A DNA stretch of 64,000 nt from Reichenbachiella sp. 5M10 (GCF_002742335.1 NZ_MDGR01000007.1:562501-626500), one strand, 5' to 3'; numbered from the stretch's first letter, positions 10,683-20,360 are shown. Notes: a model not told the origin generated them from the sequence alone. Translations and numbers: made by a program.

Positions 10683-13046
10683 TTACTTCAGTCTATAATT
10701 GATGCCACCACCATACATGGCACCTATGCGACTGAGTGTTGTTGCATTTCTTATGTTGTCTGTATCTGCGACATTGCCAGAATTGGTGATGTCATTGCCG
10801 AATATATAGAGAGACAATTTTTCATTCATTAGTTTTTTCTCCAACCTTAGGTTGATGATGGTACGTCCACTGTTTTTTGCGACCAAAGTGGCAGGTGTAG
10901 CAGGAGGATCTGTTGGCAATTGACCTTCAATCAATGTCGGGTATCGCTCTGTATCATAGTAGTAGTAGGACTCTGTCCAAAAACTAGACGTTTGAATCAA
11001 GCTAGCCGTAGCATTGAAGCCTTGACCGAAGGAGTAGTCTGCCTTGAATCTAAACACATGCTTGGGCATGAATGGAGTAGAAGGAGTAGGGTCTTCGGTG
11101 ATGCCGCTGATATCAAAGTCGTCGTTCTTTTGGTAGTCCCAAGTTGTTTCTGACCAGGCGTGTGATGCTTCGATGACAAGTCCCTGCATTGGAAAAAACT
11201 TGATGACGGTCTCTGTACCGATACTTTCACCACTGACGTAGTTGCCATAGAGGTAGTAGTCGGTGATGCGGTCATCTGTGATGGACTTTTGATCGGTCAA
11301 GATTGCTCCCCCAGGATTGGCAGATACTCCATCGGTGATGTAAGTTTTGAAGAATGTTGCATTCAATTGGACTTTGTCTCCCAAATGGCTCTTGATACCG
11401 AGTTCCCATGTTTGGAATTTAGTTGGAGACGTTTCTGAGCCATTTTTGGCAGCTTGGTTTTGTAAACCTTGATTACGTGTTTCAGCTTGGATAGCTGCTT
11501 GACCTGCGTCAGAAGCTACAAATGCACTTGCGGTAGCATCTGCTGTCGCGGCATCTGCTCCTGCATCGATGGCCTGCTGATATGCAAAGTTGTATACTCC
11601 TTGAGTGATCTGTTGTGTGGCTACTGTAGGAGTCTGTACCAAGAACAAATTGACATTGGTACTGTTGAACCCTGGGGTGGTGTACGACTGGGTAAACCCT
11701 CCCCACAGCGTGATGTTTTTGTTGGCTATGAAAGATACTTTGGCCATAGGAGAGAGATAGTACTTGTCGTTGACGAGCGTATAATTTTCCGCTTTGATCC
11801 CTACCACGAAATTCAACTTTTCATCCAAAAGCTTAATTTTGTCTTGGACGAATGCTCCTTTGATGGACTCGTTGGCTTGTGGGTTTACGTAATTGATATA
11901 ATCCGTCGATTTGATGTCGTGTATATCAAAGTCTACGATACGATAGTTTATCCCGATACTGAGGTCGTTGTATTGTCCCAACGATACATTGTCTTGGATC
12001 TCAAAATCATAGATGGCGTTGGAGATATTCATGCCACCACCGCCGCGGTAAAAATCATTCTCGATGTTGGTAGAGACTCTCGCGAACAAACTGTGCGTGT
12101 CACTGAAGCTATGGTCGAATCGTACGTTGGCTACTGTACGGTTAGCATTGACTTCCGTAAATTGCAGTGCATCATCTCTTGTGATCAAAAAGCTTTGGTC
12201 AAATACACTTGTGTACACATTTTGTTGGTAGCCGTTGTGGTGTAGTCTGGCTGATATTTTTGATTTTTCTGTGATGTCGAAGTTCAATTTGGCTCCAAAG
12301 CTGTAGTAGCTACTTTCTTCGTAGTTTTCATCAAAGGCGGTAGTGACACCTGTACTGTTGCCATCCTCGTCTTTTCCAGCCATGGATTCCCAACCCGAAA
12401 AGTACCTGTATTTGGCATATCCAGAGATGGCCAGCTTCTCGGTGATTTGTCCACCTGCACGTGCGGATACTGCTGCGTATCCTGGCGCTGCACCTTCGGC
12501 CCGTACATTGATCCCATCGTATTTTTCAGGATTCTTGGTGAAGATATTGACGACACCTGTGGCTGAGTTGGCTCCATAGATGGTTCCACCAGACCCCTTG
12601 ATAACCTCTATTCGGTCGATTTCATCCAATGGAATATCGAAATTTTGGAACGACATCACAGAGCCCATTAGGTCTTGTATGGGTGTGCCATCAAGTAGGT
12701 AGAGTACCGTCCCTGGATCAGCATTTTCTGTTGGTGAGTTTCTGATTGATGAGTAGGCGTTGGAGTAAGAGGTCTGCACACCCCAATATCCCGGTACGTT
12801 TCTTAACGCTTCGTGTAGAGTAGTCGCTCCTGACTTCATGATGTCATCGGCAGTCAATACATAGATGGATGATGCAACATCTTGCAACCTTTCGGCTTTT
12901 TTGGAAACCGAAGTGACTTCCATGTTCATCAGATCTTCGAGGGACATATCAAGTATGTCGTCCGAGTCTGTATCCTGCGCATAGGTTTGTCCGAGAGCAA
13001 CGAGACCTAATGTCAAGGTGAGTAATAATGTTTTGGTCTTTTTCAT
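10683..13046 (-). CDS. TonB-dependent receptor of the type paired with YfiR proteins
   Basis: The 787-residue protein has a signal peptide (1-23, ending TYAQ), then the segment DMSLEDLMNMEVTSVSKK. That segment is typical of plug-only receptors found beside YfiR/DUF4154 genes. The plug follows (YLLDGTPIQ, RIEVIKGSGGTIYGANSATG), then a long barrel. There is no carboxypeptidase-like domain, unlike the receptor at 7267. An alanine-rich extracellular loop (about residues 485-530) stands out. It lies downstream of the methyl-accepting and YfiR genes on the same strand, 204 bases after the YfiR stop, so it may be a separate transcript or the end of their operon. The ligand is unknown. Confidence 0.92.
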   Translation of the reverse strand: MKKTKTLLLTLTLGLVALGQTYAQDTDSDDILDMSLEDLMNMEVTSVSKKAERLQDVASSIYVLTADDIMKSGATTLHEALRNVPGYWGVQTSYSNAYSSIRNSPTENADPGTVLYLLDGTPIQDLMGSVMSFQNFDIPLDEIDRIEVIKGSGGTIYGANSATGVVNIFTKNPEKYDGINVRAEGAAPGYAAVSARAGGQITEKLAISGYAKYRYFSGWESMAGKDEDGNSTGVTTAFDENYEESSYYSFGAKLNFDITEKSKISARLHHNGYQQNVYTSVFDQSFLITRDDALQFTEVNANRTVANVRFDHSFSDTHSLFARVSTNIENDFYRGGGGMNISNAIYDFEIQDNVSLGQYNDLSIGINYRIVDFDIHDIKSTDYINYVNPQANESIKGAFVQDKIKLLDEKLNFVVGIKAENYTLVNDKYYLSPMAKVSFIANKNITLWGGFTQSYTTPGFNSTNVNLFLVQTPTVATQQITQGVYNFAYQQAIDAGADAATADATASAFVASDAGQAAIQAETRNQGLQNQAAKNGSETSPTKFQTWELGIKSHLGDKVQLNATFFKTYITDGVSANPGGAILTDQKSITDDRITDYYLYGNYVSGESIGTETVIKFFPMQGLVIEASHAWSETTWDYQKNDDFDISGITEDPTPSTPFMPKHVFRFKADYSFGQGFNATASLIQTSSFWTESYYYYDTERYPTLIEGQLPTDPPATPATLVAKNSGRTIINLRLEKKLMNEKLSLYIFGNDITNSGNVADTDNIRNATTLSRIGAMYGGGINYRLK

Positions 13047-13198
13047 TGTAGATCGTTTTGGTTTTATCTGAATTTACTGCTAGCTGGTTGTGCTTAGAAG
13101 TCTTCACCTACGAGCAAATCGTTTCCTTGTAGTTCTACTATTACAAGAGGGGGTGAATATCAGTGCACAGGGGATTAAATAGGATATAACTATCCTGG

Positions 13199-13219
13199 GT
13201 TCAACAATTTGTGTTGAAC
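13199..13219. other. 8-bp inverted repeat between the YfiR-like and receptor genes
   Basis: GTTCAACA (13199-13206) pairs perfectly with TGTTGAAC (13212-13219) around a five-base loop. On the minus strand it lies downstream of the YfiR-like stop and upstream of the receptor. It has no T tract after it in that direction, so it could be an operator, a leader hairpin or an RNA-processing site. The rest of 13047-13250 shows no gene. Confidence 0.4.
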
Positions 13220-13250
13220 AAAAAGGTCTTTTAAGTATGTTTTGTGTGAG

Positions 13251-13748
13251 TTAGTTGATGGATTCTCCTAGAGCCAGTAGTTTGGAACTAGGTATCATTT
13301 TTTTAGCCTCGATGTTTTGCTTGTCAATTTTGAACCTGAGCTTGCCGTCTTCGAGGAAGAAGCCAATGTCAGCGCCTCTCCCAACTTTGGAGCTGTTGTC
13401 CGAGACGAGAAGGATACTTTTCTTGTCTATGAATGAAGTATAGAGACTGAGGTTTTTTTCTTCCGAACTAGGGACATAGAGCATGTGGCATTTGGCAGCA
13501 TCAGATGCTGATTTGATGGAGATGACTGTCATGCCTCCTTTGCTCGCCGCAAAGCTTGCTAATTTTTCTTGTACGTCCGTGTTGCCTACGATACCGACAG
13601 TCAGCGTACTAGGGGCAGAGGGCCATTGTACATATTCGGCGAATTTGTAAATAAACAGTGCTTTGAACTTACTTTCTTGAGCTTGGCTTTGAAAGCTAAA
13701 GCAAACGGTTGAGAGTAAGAGTCCTAGTATGATGAGTGATTTTTTCAT
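13251..13748 (-). CDS. YfiR family (DUF4154) periplasmic protein
   Basis: The protein is about 165 residues with a Sec signal peptide beginning MKKSLIILG and ending at QAQ. The body matches the YfiR pattern: KALFIYKFAEYVQWP at the start, TVGIVGNTDV, a middle segment with CHMLYVPSSEE, then ILLVSDNS, GADIGFFLEDGKLRFKID and N(I)EAKKMIPSSKLLALG at the end. In Pseudomonas, YfiR is a periplasmic repressor of the diguanylate cyclase YfiN. Here the partner encoded 16-28 bases upstream is a methyl-accepting protein, so it may gate that transducer instead. I start it at 13748; an ATG at 13760 would add four residues. Confidence 0.9.
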   Translation of the reverse strand: MKKSLIILGLLLSTVCFSFQSQAQESKFKALFIYKFAEYVQWPSAPSTLTVGIVGNTDVQEKLASFAASKGGMTVISIKSASDAAKCHMLYVPSSEEKNLSLYTSFIDKKSILLVSDNSSKVGRGADIGFFLEDGKLRFKIDKQNIEAKKMIPSSKLLALGESIN

Positions 13749-13776
13749 TGTAAAATGCATCTTTTGAAGTTGAATA

Positions 13777-15936
13777 TTAACCCTTGTTTCTTAAAATAAA
13801 TTGACCCGCAAACTCTTTGAGGGAAGCCGCTACCTTAGTCAGCTGCTCGGATTTCTCGTTGTAGTTGCTCATGCCGGAGGAGAGCTCAGTCGCCGAACTC
13901 GCGACTTCTTCCGTGCCTGCGGCCGTTTGCTCTGCGATGACCACCACTGATTCGGTGATAGTCACTACCTTGGTGATGTCTTGGCTTTGCAGTTTGGTGG
14001 CGTTGACGATATCTTCGGATAGTGCGAGCGATTCGTTGGTCGATTGAGCGATCTCTTGGAAGGCTTCTGAAGCTTCTGTCGAAGCAGACGATCCTGTCGT
14101 TACACTTTTGTTCATCGTCTCCATGACCTTGGATGCTTGCTGTGTATCTTGCTGTACATCATTGACCAGTTTTTCGATTTCTTGTGCCGATTTTCTCGAG
14201 TCTTCAGCTAGTTTTCTGATTTCCTCTGCAACGACGGCAAATCCACGACCTGCGTCTCCTGCTTGGGCTGCCTCGATGGCTGCATTCAGTGCGAGAAGGT
14301 TGGTTTGTGAGGCAATGTCTGTGATCACTCCAAGTACCCTGGTGATCTCTGCGGACCGTTGTGTGAGTACGTTGATCGACGAGTAGGTCTCTTTGGCATA
14401 GATTGCGATTTCGTTCATCGCGCTACCTATGTTTTCGATCACTGCTCTACCACGTTCGCTCTTGGTGACACTTGCCTTTGCAGCTTCATTGATACGTTCG
14501 GCCTTGGTCCCCATCTCGGTAGAGGAGTTGAGTATGCTTTCGACGAGGTTGGAGGATTCGTCTACTTTGACTACTTGATTTTGTGCTCCTGAGCTCATTT
14601 GGGCGATAGCCGAAGCAATTTCATCGGTGTTGGAGCTCATCTCCTCACTTGCATTGAGCATCTCTATGGATGACTCCTCTACGATGTTGGCGTTTGTGAC
14701 GATGTTGGTGATCAGTGTATTGAGGTTGTCAGAGGCTTGGTTCAAGCTGTCGACGAGCATCTTGATGTCTCCATGCGACTCACCAGTGTATACATGCGTC
14801 AAATTTCCGTTTGCAGTAGCCGCCATGATTTTGTTTACTTCCAAAATAGGCGTAGAGATGGACTGTAGGAGTTCGTTGACAGCACGGCCAAGTTCATGCC
14901 ATGCACCGTCTTTGTCGTTGATGTTGATGCGGGAGCCTAGTTTCCCTTCTTGACCTGCCAAGCGTACTACTTCGTTGGTTTCATCTATGACATTGGTCAA
15001 ATTGTCACGCATAGATAGGAGGGCATTGCCGAGGACATCGTCTTTGCTTAGTGCAGAGAAATCTGCATTTAGGTTTCCACGACCAATTTGACTTGCAAAA
15101 CTAGAAGAAGATTTGAAGCCCTCGATGACGGAGTTGATTCCGACACTCATGACCCCAATCTCATCTCTATTGGTGATTTTGATTTTTTCAGGAATTTTAC
15201 CCAATTGGATTTGGCTGACTTTTTCTTGAAGCATCTTGATGGGTAGGGTGATGTTTCTTGAGAGCCAGTTGGAGATCAAGAAGGCAAAGATTGCGGCGAT
15301 GACACCCAATACAATAATGGTCAAACGCAAATCTCCAAAAGAGGATTGCATGCTCTCTTTTAGCAGATCCGATTGTTCGTTTTTGATTTGTATGGTTGCG
15401 TCGAGTCGATCGATGAGTGCGTCACTCTGAGGGATAATGTTGCTCTCGATGAGGTCTTCACAAATAAAAACCGTCATAGGATCCTCATAGTCCATTGCTC
15501 CAGAGAGGCTTTCCATGACCGTCTGTTGATCTGCAAGGATGATTTCAAAAGAATCAATGATCGACACAATCTCTTTCTTCTCGTCCTCCTGCTCTAGTTG
15601 GTCGACCATTGATAATATCTTCTTCTTCTCCAGAGGATAAACCGTTTGGTGAATCTCTGTGAGTTTTTCTTTGTCTTTTTCGTACGTACTGATATACACC
15701 CAGTTGGTACTGTACGTTTTGGAGTCTTTGATGAGTGTATTGAAATCATCGAGGATGGCTAGAGTTGGGTTCACATCCTGAGAGATCGTAGTGAGTACAT
15801 CAATACTCGTGCTCAGCGTCATGGAGGTATAGATGACGTTGAAAATGATAACCAATATCAGCACCAAAAAACTGGTCCGTATCTTTTTGCCGATAGTGAT
15901 GTTTAGGTTAGTAAATAAAGCCTTTAACTTTTTCAT
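13777..15936 (-). CDS. Methyl-accepting chemotaxis-type transducer with HAMP array
   Basis: This protein has 719 residues. It has a first membrane span (about 20-42), a periplasmic four-helix-type sensing domain (about 43-205) and a second span (about 206-226). A run of HAMP-like units follows (recognisable from [16 protein letters not shown], then [21 protein letters not shown] and GNLTHVY). The signalling hairpin has the conserved tip around [19 protein letters not shown] and [18 protein letters not shown]. Such proteins normally control a CheA kinase, but no che gene is in this window. The YfiR-like gene follows closely on the same strand. In a gliding bacterium the output might be gliding direction, pili or another pathway. 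The start is the ATG at 15936. Confidence 0.93.
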   Translation of the reverse strand: MKKLKALFTNLNITIGKKIRTSFLVLILVIIFNVIYTSMTLSTSIDVLTTISQDVNPTLAILDDFNTLIKDSKTYSTNWVYISTYEKDKEKLTEIHQTVYPLEKKKILSMVDQLEQEDEKKEIVSIIDSFEIILADQQTVMESLSGAMDYEDPMTVFICEDLIESNIIPQSDALIDRLDATIQIKNEQSDLLKESMQSSFGDLRLTIIVLGVIAAIFAFLISNWLSRNITLPIKMLQEKVSQIQLGKIPEKIKITNRDEIGVMSVGINSVIEGFKSSSSFASQIGRGNLNADFSALSKDDVLGNALLSMRDNLTNVIDETNEVVRLAGQEGKLGSRININDKDGAWHELGRAVNELLQSISTPILEVNKIMAATANGNLTHVYTGESHGDIKMLVDSLNQASDNLNTLITNIVTNANIVEESSIEMLNASEEMSSNTDEIASAIAQMSSGAQNQVVKVDESSNLVESILNSSTEMGTKAERINEAAKASVTKSERGRAVIENIGSAMNEIAIYAKETYSSINVLTQRSAEITRVLGVITDIASQTNLLALNAAIEAAQAGDAGRGFAVVAEEIRKLAEDSRKSAQEIEKLVNDVQQDTQQASKVMETMNKSVTTGSSASTEASEAFQEIAQSTNESLALSEDIVNATKLQSQDITKVVTITESVVVIAEQTAAGTEEVASSATELSSGMSNYNEKSEQLTKVAASLKEFAGQFILRNKG

Positions 15937-16420
15937 GGAAGAGTGGGTGTTTGGATATTCGTTATTGTATGGTTCAGCTGCTGTCGTCGTTTAGGTTAGT
16001 AAACAGTCTCTTACCTCTATGATTGGTTCACGTTTGAATCAAATCACAAGGCAAAAATGCAGCAGATGACGGTGTAAAACAATTGGTCAATTCTCATAAA
16101 TTTTTTCTCGGTGTTTTCCCTTAGAAAGTCTTCAATAGAAAATGAAGACTTCAAAAGCCTATGGGGAAATCTATTTCTACTAAATATGTCTTAAATGCTT
16201 CTTTTTACCAAATGATATATTTGTTCTTTATCTAGTTTCGAAATATTCTTTTCGGGAACGCGATTTAAATGTAGGTTGATTTGACTGATACAATAGGTTG
16301 TGTTGAGTGGTTGGTAGGGCATCACTAGGAAAATTTCCTAGAGGTGTGTCATGTAATCCCAAAATTTCACTACTAGTAGTGAGGCGCAAGTTACGGGTTT
16401 GGGTTGAAAAAAACATCAAA
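15937..16420. other. Intergenic region without a supported gene
   Basis: This 484-base stretch separates the starts of the transducer gene from the end of the MFS gene. A 63-codon minus-strand frame at 16228-16419 has low-complexity, non-family sequence and I do not support it. I see no RNA gene, clear terminator or exact TAnnTTTG promoter. Confidence 0.5.
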
Positions 16421-17623
16421 TTATCTTCGGCTAGGTGATTTTGATCGTAGATGAATGGCTAGACCTAGTACGGGACCAATGGCCAAGATAGGTAATGTCA
16501 GTACATGATTGAGATGGCTCATGACTTGGATACTGACGATGGTAAGACTAAACCCGATGCAGTTGACGATAGTCAAAGCACTCCCCTTGAGATGCGTGGG
16601 TGCATTTTGAGCGACTAGTGTCGAAAACATAGGTGAATCAGCTATCACCAGCATGCCCCAGATCAGCAAGTAGGAGTAGAAGAGGCCAAAGGAATCCACG
16701 TCAAATAGCAGTGGGGAGAGTAAGCAGCAGAGGGCAGATCCGAATAGGCTGACGTAAGCGATAGTTTCGCTTGGAATACGATTAGAAAGTTTGCCTGCTA
16801 CAAAACAGGCCACTGCACCAACAGCGATGATGCCAAAAGATAACAAGGGCAGGTTCATGGGAAGTGTCGTCTCTGAATGAAGGTTTTGGTACCAATGGAG
16901 CATTGCTGGCACGAGTGCCCAAAAAGTATAGAGTTCCCACATGTGTCCAAAATAGCCAATGGCTGCCGTTCTGAATTGTTTGTCTCGAAAAATTTCAAAG
17001 GTCTTGGATAGGATGATTTTCTGAACCCCAGTCCTGTAAGGTCCATCAGGTACAGCCAGACCTATCCATAGACCACCGAATAGACAAAGCCCAGATGTAG
17101 TCCCAATGACTGCTTGCCAAGGCAAGGCAAGCCATGCGCCACGTAGCAAATGGGGTAGGGCGGTTCCGATGACGAGTGCACCTACCAAAAAACCCAAAGA
17201 TTGACCTAAACCAGTTTTGAAATAGTCCGCTGCGATTTTCATTCCTACGGGGTAGATGCCTGCTAGGAAGAAGCCTACTCCAAAACGAAGGAGAGTAAAT
17301 CCTCCTAAAGTCGGAGGCAATACAATCAAGGAAATGTTGCAAAGAGCGGCCAGTACTGCACTGATGAAGAAAACGCGGGAAGGGGAGTATTTGTCTGTAA
17401 GGTTGAGGAGGGCATAAGAAAGCGTCCCCATAATGAAGCCAAACTGTACACCAGAGGTAAGCTGACTGAGTGCCTGATCGGAGAAGCCGAAGCAGGACAC
17501 CCATTGGTCGATGACGGCATTGCCAGCAAACCAGATCGAAGTACAAAGAAACTGGGCGACAACTATGGTGCCCAGTGTTTGGTTTTGTGTCAAGAGAGAT
17601 CCTTTTGTTCTGTAACTCTCCAC
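16421..17623 (-). CDS. Major facilitator superfamily transporter
   Basis: The 400-residue, very hydrophobic protein has about 12 predicted membrane spans in two halves. It shows MFS features such as the loop between spans 2 and 3 (LTDKYSPSRVFFIS) and the glycine-rich GVGFFLAGIYPVGMKIAADYF in span 4. The substrate is not recognisable; the general look is of the CynX/nitrate-like exporters and importers, with weak support. The start is GTG at 17621-17623. It lies 27 bases downstream of aroA on the same strand, so it is probably the second gene of an aroA operon. Confidence 0.85.
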   Translation of the reverse strand: MESYRTKGSLLTQNQTLGTIVVAQFLCTSIWFAGNAVIDQWVSCFGFSDQALSQLTSGVQFGFIMGTLSYALLNLTDKYSPSRVFFISAVLAALCNISLIVLPPTLGGFTLLRFGVGFFLAGIYPVGMKIAADYFKTGLGQSLGFLVGALVIGTALPHLLRGAWLALPWQAVIGTTSGLCLFGGLWIGLAVPDGPYRTGVQKIILSKTFEIFRDKQFRTAAIGYFGHMWELYTFWALVPAMLHWYQNLHSETTLPMNLPLLSFGIIAVGAVACFVAGKLSNRIPSETIAYVSLFGSALCCLLSPLLFDVDSFGLFYSYLLIWGMLVIADSPMFSTLVAQNAPTHLKGSALTIVNCIGFSLTIVSIQVMSHLNHVLTLPILAIGPVLGLAIHLRSKSPSRR

Positions 17624-17650
17624 TGAGCCAAATGGTTCGGTGTTGTTGGC

Positions 17651-18883
17651 TTATTCTGTGATTTTAACTCCAGCCATCTTCAAGTGATCCCAGTATTCTG
17701 GGTAGGACTTTACGACGACATTGGGTTCATGGATGATCACATCGTATTGCATACATACAGGAGCCAGAGCCATGGCCATGCGGTGGTCATCATAGGTGTC
17801 GAAGGAGAGCGGTTGGCTCACCGTGTAATCTTGGGGTGCAGGTGTGAGTATCCAAGTACCCGGTTTGGATTCTTCGAGTTTTGCTCCCAGCTTGGCTAGT
17901 TCTGTAGCCATGGCTGCTGTACGATCCGTTTCTTTGATGCGTAGACTTTCTAGACCAGTCATTTCTAGACTCACGCCTTTGATGGCCGCACATACGAATA
18001 CCGTTTGGGCCAAATCTGGGCAGGATTTGAAGTCGATGACCAAGTGTTTTTTTTGTGCACATTTGGAGAGTACGACTGCATTGTCTTTGAATTCAGACTT
18101 GACTCCCATCCCTTCCATGATTTGGGCGATGGCACTGTCTCCTTGGTTGGATTTTTGGCGCAAGCCGAGTAGTGTCACTTCGGCTTCTTCGGCTAGAGCA
18201 ACTAGACTATACCAGTAGCTCGCGCCAGACCAATCTGACTCGATGGTGTAGCTGTTGGCTTGGTAGTTTTGTGACGCGACGTGTATCGTTTGTCCCTCAA
18301 AAGTCCCCGTCACACCAAAATGCTGCATGAGGTTGAGAGTCATTTCGATGTAGGGACGACTGTAAATCTCCCCTTCCAGATGGATGGTGAGTCCTTGTGG
18401 TAGGGAGGGAGCGATCATCAGCAAGGCCGAAATGTATTGGCTGCTGATATTTCCTGGGATTGTCAATGTGTCCGTTTTTTGTGTGCCAAAGGGCTGGAAA
18501 TCCAAGGGAGGGTAGCCTTCTTCTCCAAGATAGGAGATGTTTGCACCGAGTTCGTTGAGGGCTTCTGCCAATATCTTGATCGGACGCATACACATGCGTG
18601 GTGTTCCTGTGATTTGGCGTGGGGTCGCCCCTGTCGCTAGGTAGGCTGTCATAAAACGCATGACAGTACCAGCATCTAGTACATCGAGTTGTTTGGAATC
18701 GGAGGCCAAGAGAGAGGTCATGGTGACGGTATCTCTCGCAGTAGAGAGGTTGTCCAATTGGGCTTGATCTCCTCCGAGTTTTCTGATGAGCAGGGCACGG
18801 TTGCTTTCACTTTTGGATGAAGTCAACGGTACAGTCAGAGACAATTTGGATTGATGCTTTGCGAGATTTATCGAGTCACTCAT
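17651..18883 (-). CDS. aroA: 3-phosphoshikimate 1-carboxyvinyltransferase (EPSP synthase)
   Basis: The 410-residue enzyme joins shikimate-3-phosphate and PEP in the sixth step of the shikimate pathway to chorismate. Family marks are SKSESNRALLI at the N-terminus (substrate-binding Lys, Ser and Arg), the middle LDAGTVMRFMTAYLA and GTPRMCMRPI loops, a QYISALLM helix, ESLRIKETDR and DTYDDHRMAMALAP. The N-terminal loop is shorter than in Escherichia coli, which is usual for Bacteroidota. It is read from the ATG at 18883. The partner gene aroB lies 0.4 kb away on the same strand, separated by a small opposite-strand gene. Confidence 0.96.
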   Translation of the reverse strand: MSDSINLAKHQSKLSLTVPLTSSKSESNRALLIRKLGGDQAQLDNLSTARDTVTMTSLLASDSKQLDVLDAGTVMRFMTAYLATGATPRQITGTPRMCMRPIKILAEALNELGANISYLGEEGYPPLDFQPFGTQKTDTLTIPGNISSQYISALLMIAPSLPQGLTIHLEGEIYSRPYIEMTLNLMQHFGVTGTFEGQTIHVASQNYQANSYTIESDWSGASYWYSLVALAEEAEVTLLGLRQKSNQGDSAIAQIMEGMGVKSEFKDNAVVLSKCAQKKHLVIDFKSCPDLAQTVFVCAAIKGVSLEMTGLESLRIKETDRTAAMATELAKLGAKLEESKPGTWILTPAPQDYTVSQPLSFDTYDDHRMAMALAPVCMQYDVIIHEPNVVVKSYPEYWDHLKMAGVKITE

Positions 18884-18994
18884 TATTTTCTAGTCTTGTA
18901 ATTATTCGGCAATAATAATTCGAAAATCAGAGAGCAGCTAGATACCAACGAGGATTTTAGATTCTTGAAAAAAAATGCAAAGAAATTGGATGAA

Positions 18995-19078
18995 ATGGAC
19001 CACCAGCACTTGGGCAAAATCGTATTATACCTATTGTCGATTTACATTGGCAATGTAATTGCTACGGAAGAGACTTAA
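18995..19078 (+). CDS. Possible 27-residue membrane peptide
   Basis: A frame without stops runs from about 18901 to the TAA at 19076-19078, but its only ATG is at 18995. The resulting peptide starts MDHQHLGKIVLYLLSIYIGN and has one hydrophobic segment. A TTG at 18965 would give 37 residues. It ends 12 bases before the 54-residue gene and might be cotranscribed with it. The region is also the likely aroA promoter, so this could be chance. Confidence 0.25.
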   Translation: MDHQHLGKIVLYLLSIYIGNVIATEET

Positions 19079-19090
19079 TAACTATACAAA

Positions 19091-19255
19091 ATGAAAAAAG
19101 AGAGACAAAAGAAGAGCATTGTACCCAAACTTATTGCGGGGTTGACGGCTACTGCAGTGGGGTTTGCGACGTACACCTTGTTTCGAGGAGGTAGACCCCT
19201 CAAACACATCGAGCAATACGGATCCAAGAAGAAGCAAGAACGCATGTTTTTGTAA
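19091..19255 (+). CDS. 54-residue basic protein with one hydrophobic segment
   Basis: ATG to TAA encodes 54 residues: a strongly basic N-terminus (MKKERQKKSIVPK), a hydrophobic stretch (about 14-31) and a basic, Gln/Lys-rich tail ending ERMFL. It fits exactly between aroA and aroB on the opposite strand and converges with aroB with a 10-base gap. The composition suggests a single-span membrane protein with a positively charged cytoplasmic end. I recognise no family. Confidence 0.6.
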   Translation: MKKERQKKSIVPKLIAGLTATAVGFATYTLFRGGRPLKHIEQYGSKKKQERMFL

Positions 19256-19265
19256 GTGCTTCGGA

Positions 19266-20312
19266 TTATCCGATTTTTTCGTTGAGATAAAACATGCTAT
19301 CAATCATGTCCGGTATCCCTATCGGAATGTTGATAGCACATGTCCCTATTTCTTTCAATAGACTGAACTGTACCACTCCGCCTTCATTTTTTTTGTCTTG
19401 GAGGGTCAAGCCCAAAATCACCTCAAACAGCTGTGGATCGATCTTGACAGGGTTGTATACATGTATGAGGTAATTGGTGATTTCTTCTAGGGCCTGAGAG
19501 GAGAGTCCAGTAAACTTGTGAGAGAGGAAGGCTTCACAGATCATGCCGAGGGCAATGGCTTCTCCATGCAACAACCTTTGGCCTGGGATCTCCAAAAAAT
19601 AGGATTCGATGGCATGTCCGATGGTGTGTCCATAATTTAGTATTTTTCTCAAACCAGATTCGAACGGATCATCTGTGACGACCTTTTTTTTGATGGCGAT
19701 CGAGTGTGCCACGATATCTGTCCAGTCTTGATCATATGGATTGATTGTTTTGACTTGCTCCCAATAGGCTGCATCGTAGATTAGGCCGTGTTTGATCACT
19801 TCTCCAAATCCCGAGCGAATTTCTTCTTGAGGCAGAGTCTGGTAGAATCCCGTGTATATCAGGACGTTTTGTGGTTCGTTGAAAATGCCGATGTGGTTTT
19901 TGAATCCATGAAAATCAATACCAAGTTTGCCGCCGACACTTGCGTCTACTTGAGAGAGGAGAGTGGTCGGGATATTGAGAAACTCAAATCCACGCTTGTA
20001 GGTACTTGCCACAAAACCACCCATGTCTCCGATTACCCCACCTCCTAGGTTTATCATTAGCCCCTTGCGGTCAAAACCAGCTTCTGTCAATGCCATCCAA
20101 ATGTCCTCACATGTCGATAGGTTCTTGTTCTCTTCACCGCTGCGGATAGTGATGAGGTAGTGATCTGGGAGGCAGTCGATCAACTTGGGCAGACAGTGCT
20201 CTTCTGTGTTTTCGTCAACTAGGATCGCGATTTTGCTGTATTGCTTGTTGGCCAAAAAAGTAGAGAGACTCTTCTGAATGTCAGTAGTTACTTCGGTGTT
20301 GTGGTTTTTCAT
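19266..20312 (-). CDS. aroB: 3-dehydroquinate synthase
   Basis: The 348-residue NAD- and metal-dependent enzyme converts DAHP to 3-dehydroquinate, the second step of the shikimate pathway. Marks are GEENKNLSTCEDIW, the NAD-binding GGGVIGDMGGFVAS, TTLLSQVDASVGGK, the metal His residues in ILNYGHTIGHAIES and LLHGEAIALGM, and a typical C-terminal domain. The open frame continues to 20462, but I start at the ATG at 20312. The extra 50 residues do not look like AroB, they would overlap the divergent gene at 20428, and a well-formed promoter lies just upstream of 20312. Confidence 0.95.
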   Translation of the reverse strand: MKNHNTEVTTDIQKSLSTFLANKQYSKIAILVDENTEEHCLPKLIDCLPDHYLITIRSGEENKNLSTCEDIWMALTEAGFDRKGLMINLGGGVIGDMGGFVASTYKRGFEFLNIPTTLLSQVDASVGGKLGIDFHGFKNHIGIFNEPQNVLIYTGFYQTLPQEEIRSGFGEVIKHGLIYDAAYWEQVKTINPYDQDWTDIVAHSIAIKKKVVTDDPFESGLRKILNYGHTIGHAIESYFLEIPGQRLLHGEAIALGMICEAFLSHKFTGLSSQALEEITNYLIHVYNPVKIDPQLFEVILGLTLQDKKNEGGVVQFSLLKEIGTCAINIPIGIPDMIDSMFYLNEKIG

Positions 20313-20330
20313 GTCTATCGTTTGAGGTCG

Positions 20331-20360
20331 CAAAGGTAACACCGATTCCGAATTGACAAA
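20331..20360 (-). promoter_or_regulatory. Bacteroidota-type promoter of aroB
   Basis: On the minus strand TTTG (20360-20357) is followed after 18 bases by TACCTTTG (20338-20331), an exact TAnnTTTG -7 element. Transcription would begin about seven bases on, giving a leader of roughly a dozen bases before the ATG at 20312. This is the best-formed promoter in the window and decides the aroB start. Confidence 0.75.

Noticed and set aside
11469-12245. 258-residue plus-strand frame inside the receptor gene
   Set aside because: It is antisense to a well-conserved receptor barrel, cysteine-rich, and matches no family.
16228-16419. 63-codon minus-strand frame in the gap before the MFS gene
   Set aside because: No family, no start context, and non-coding-like composition.
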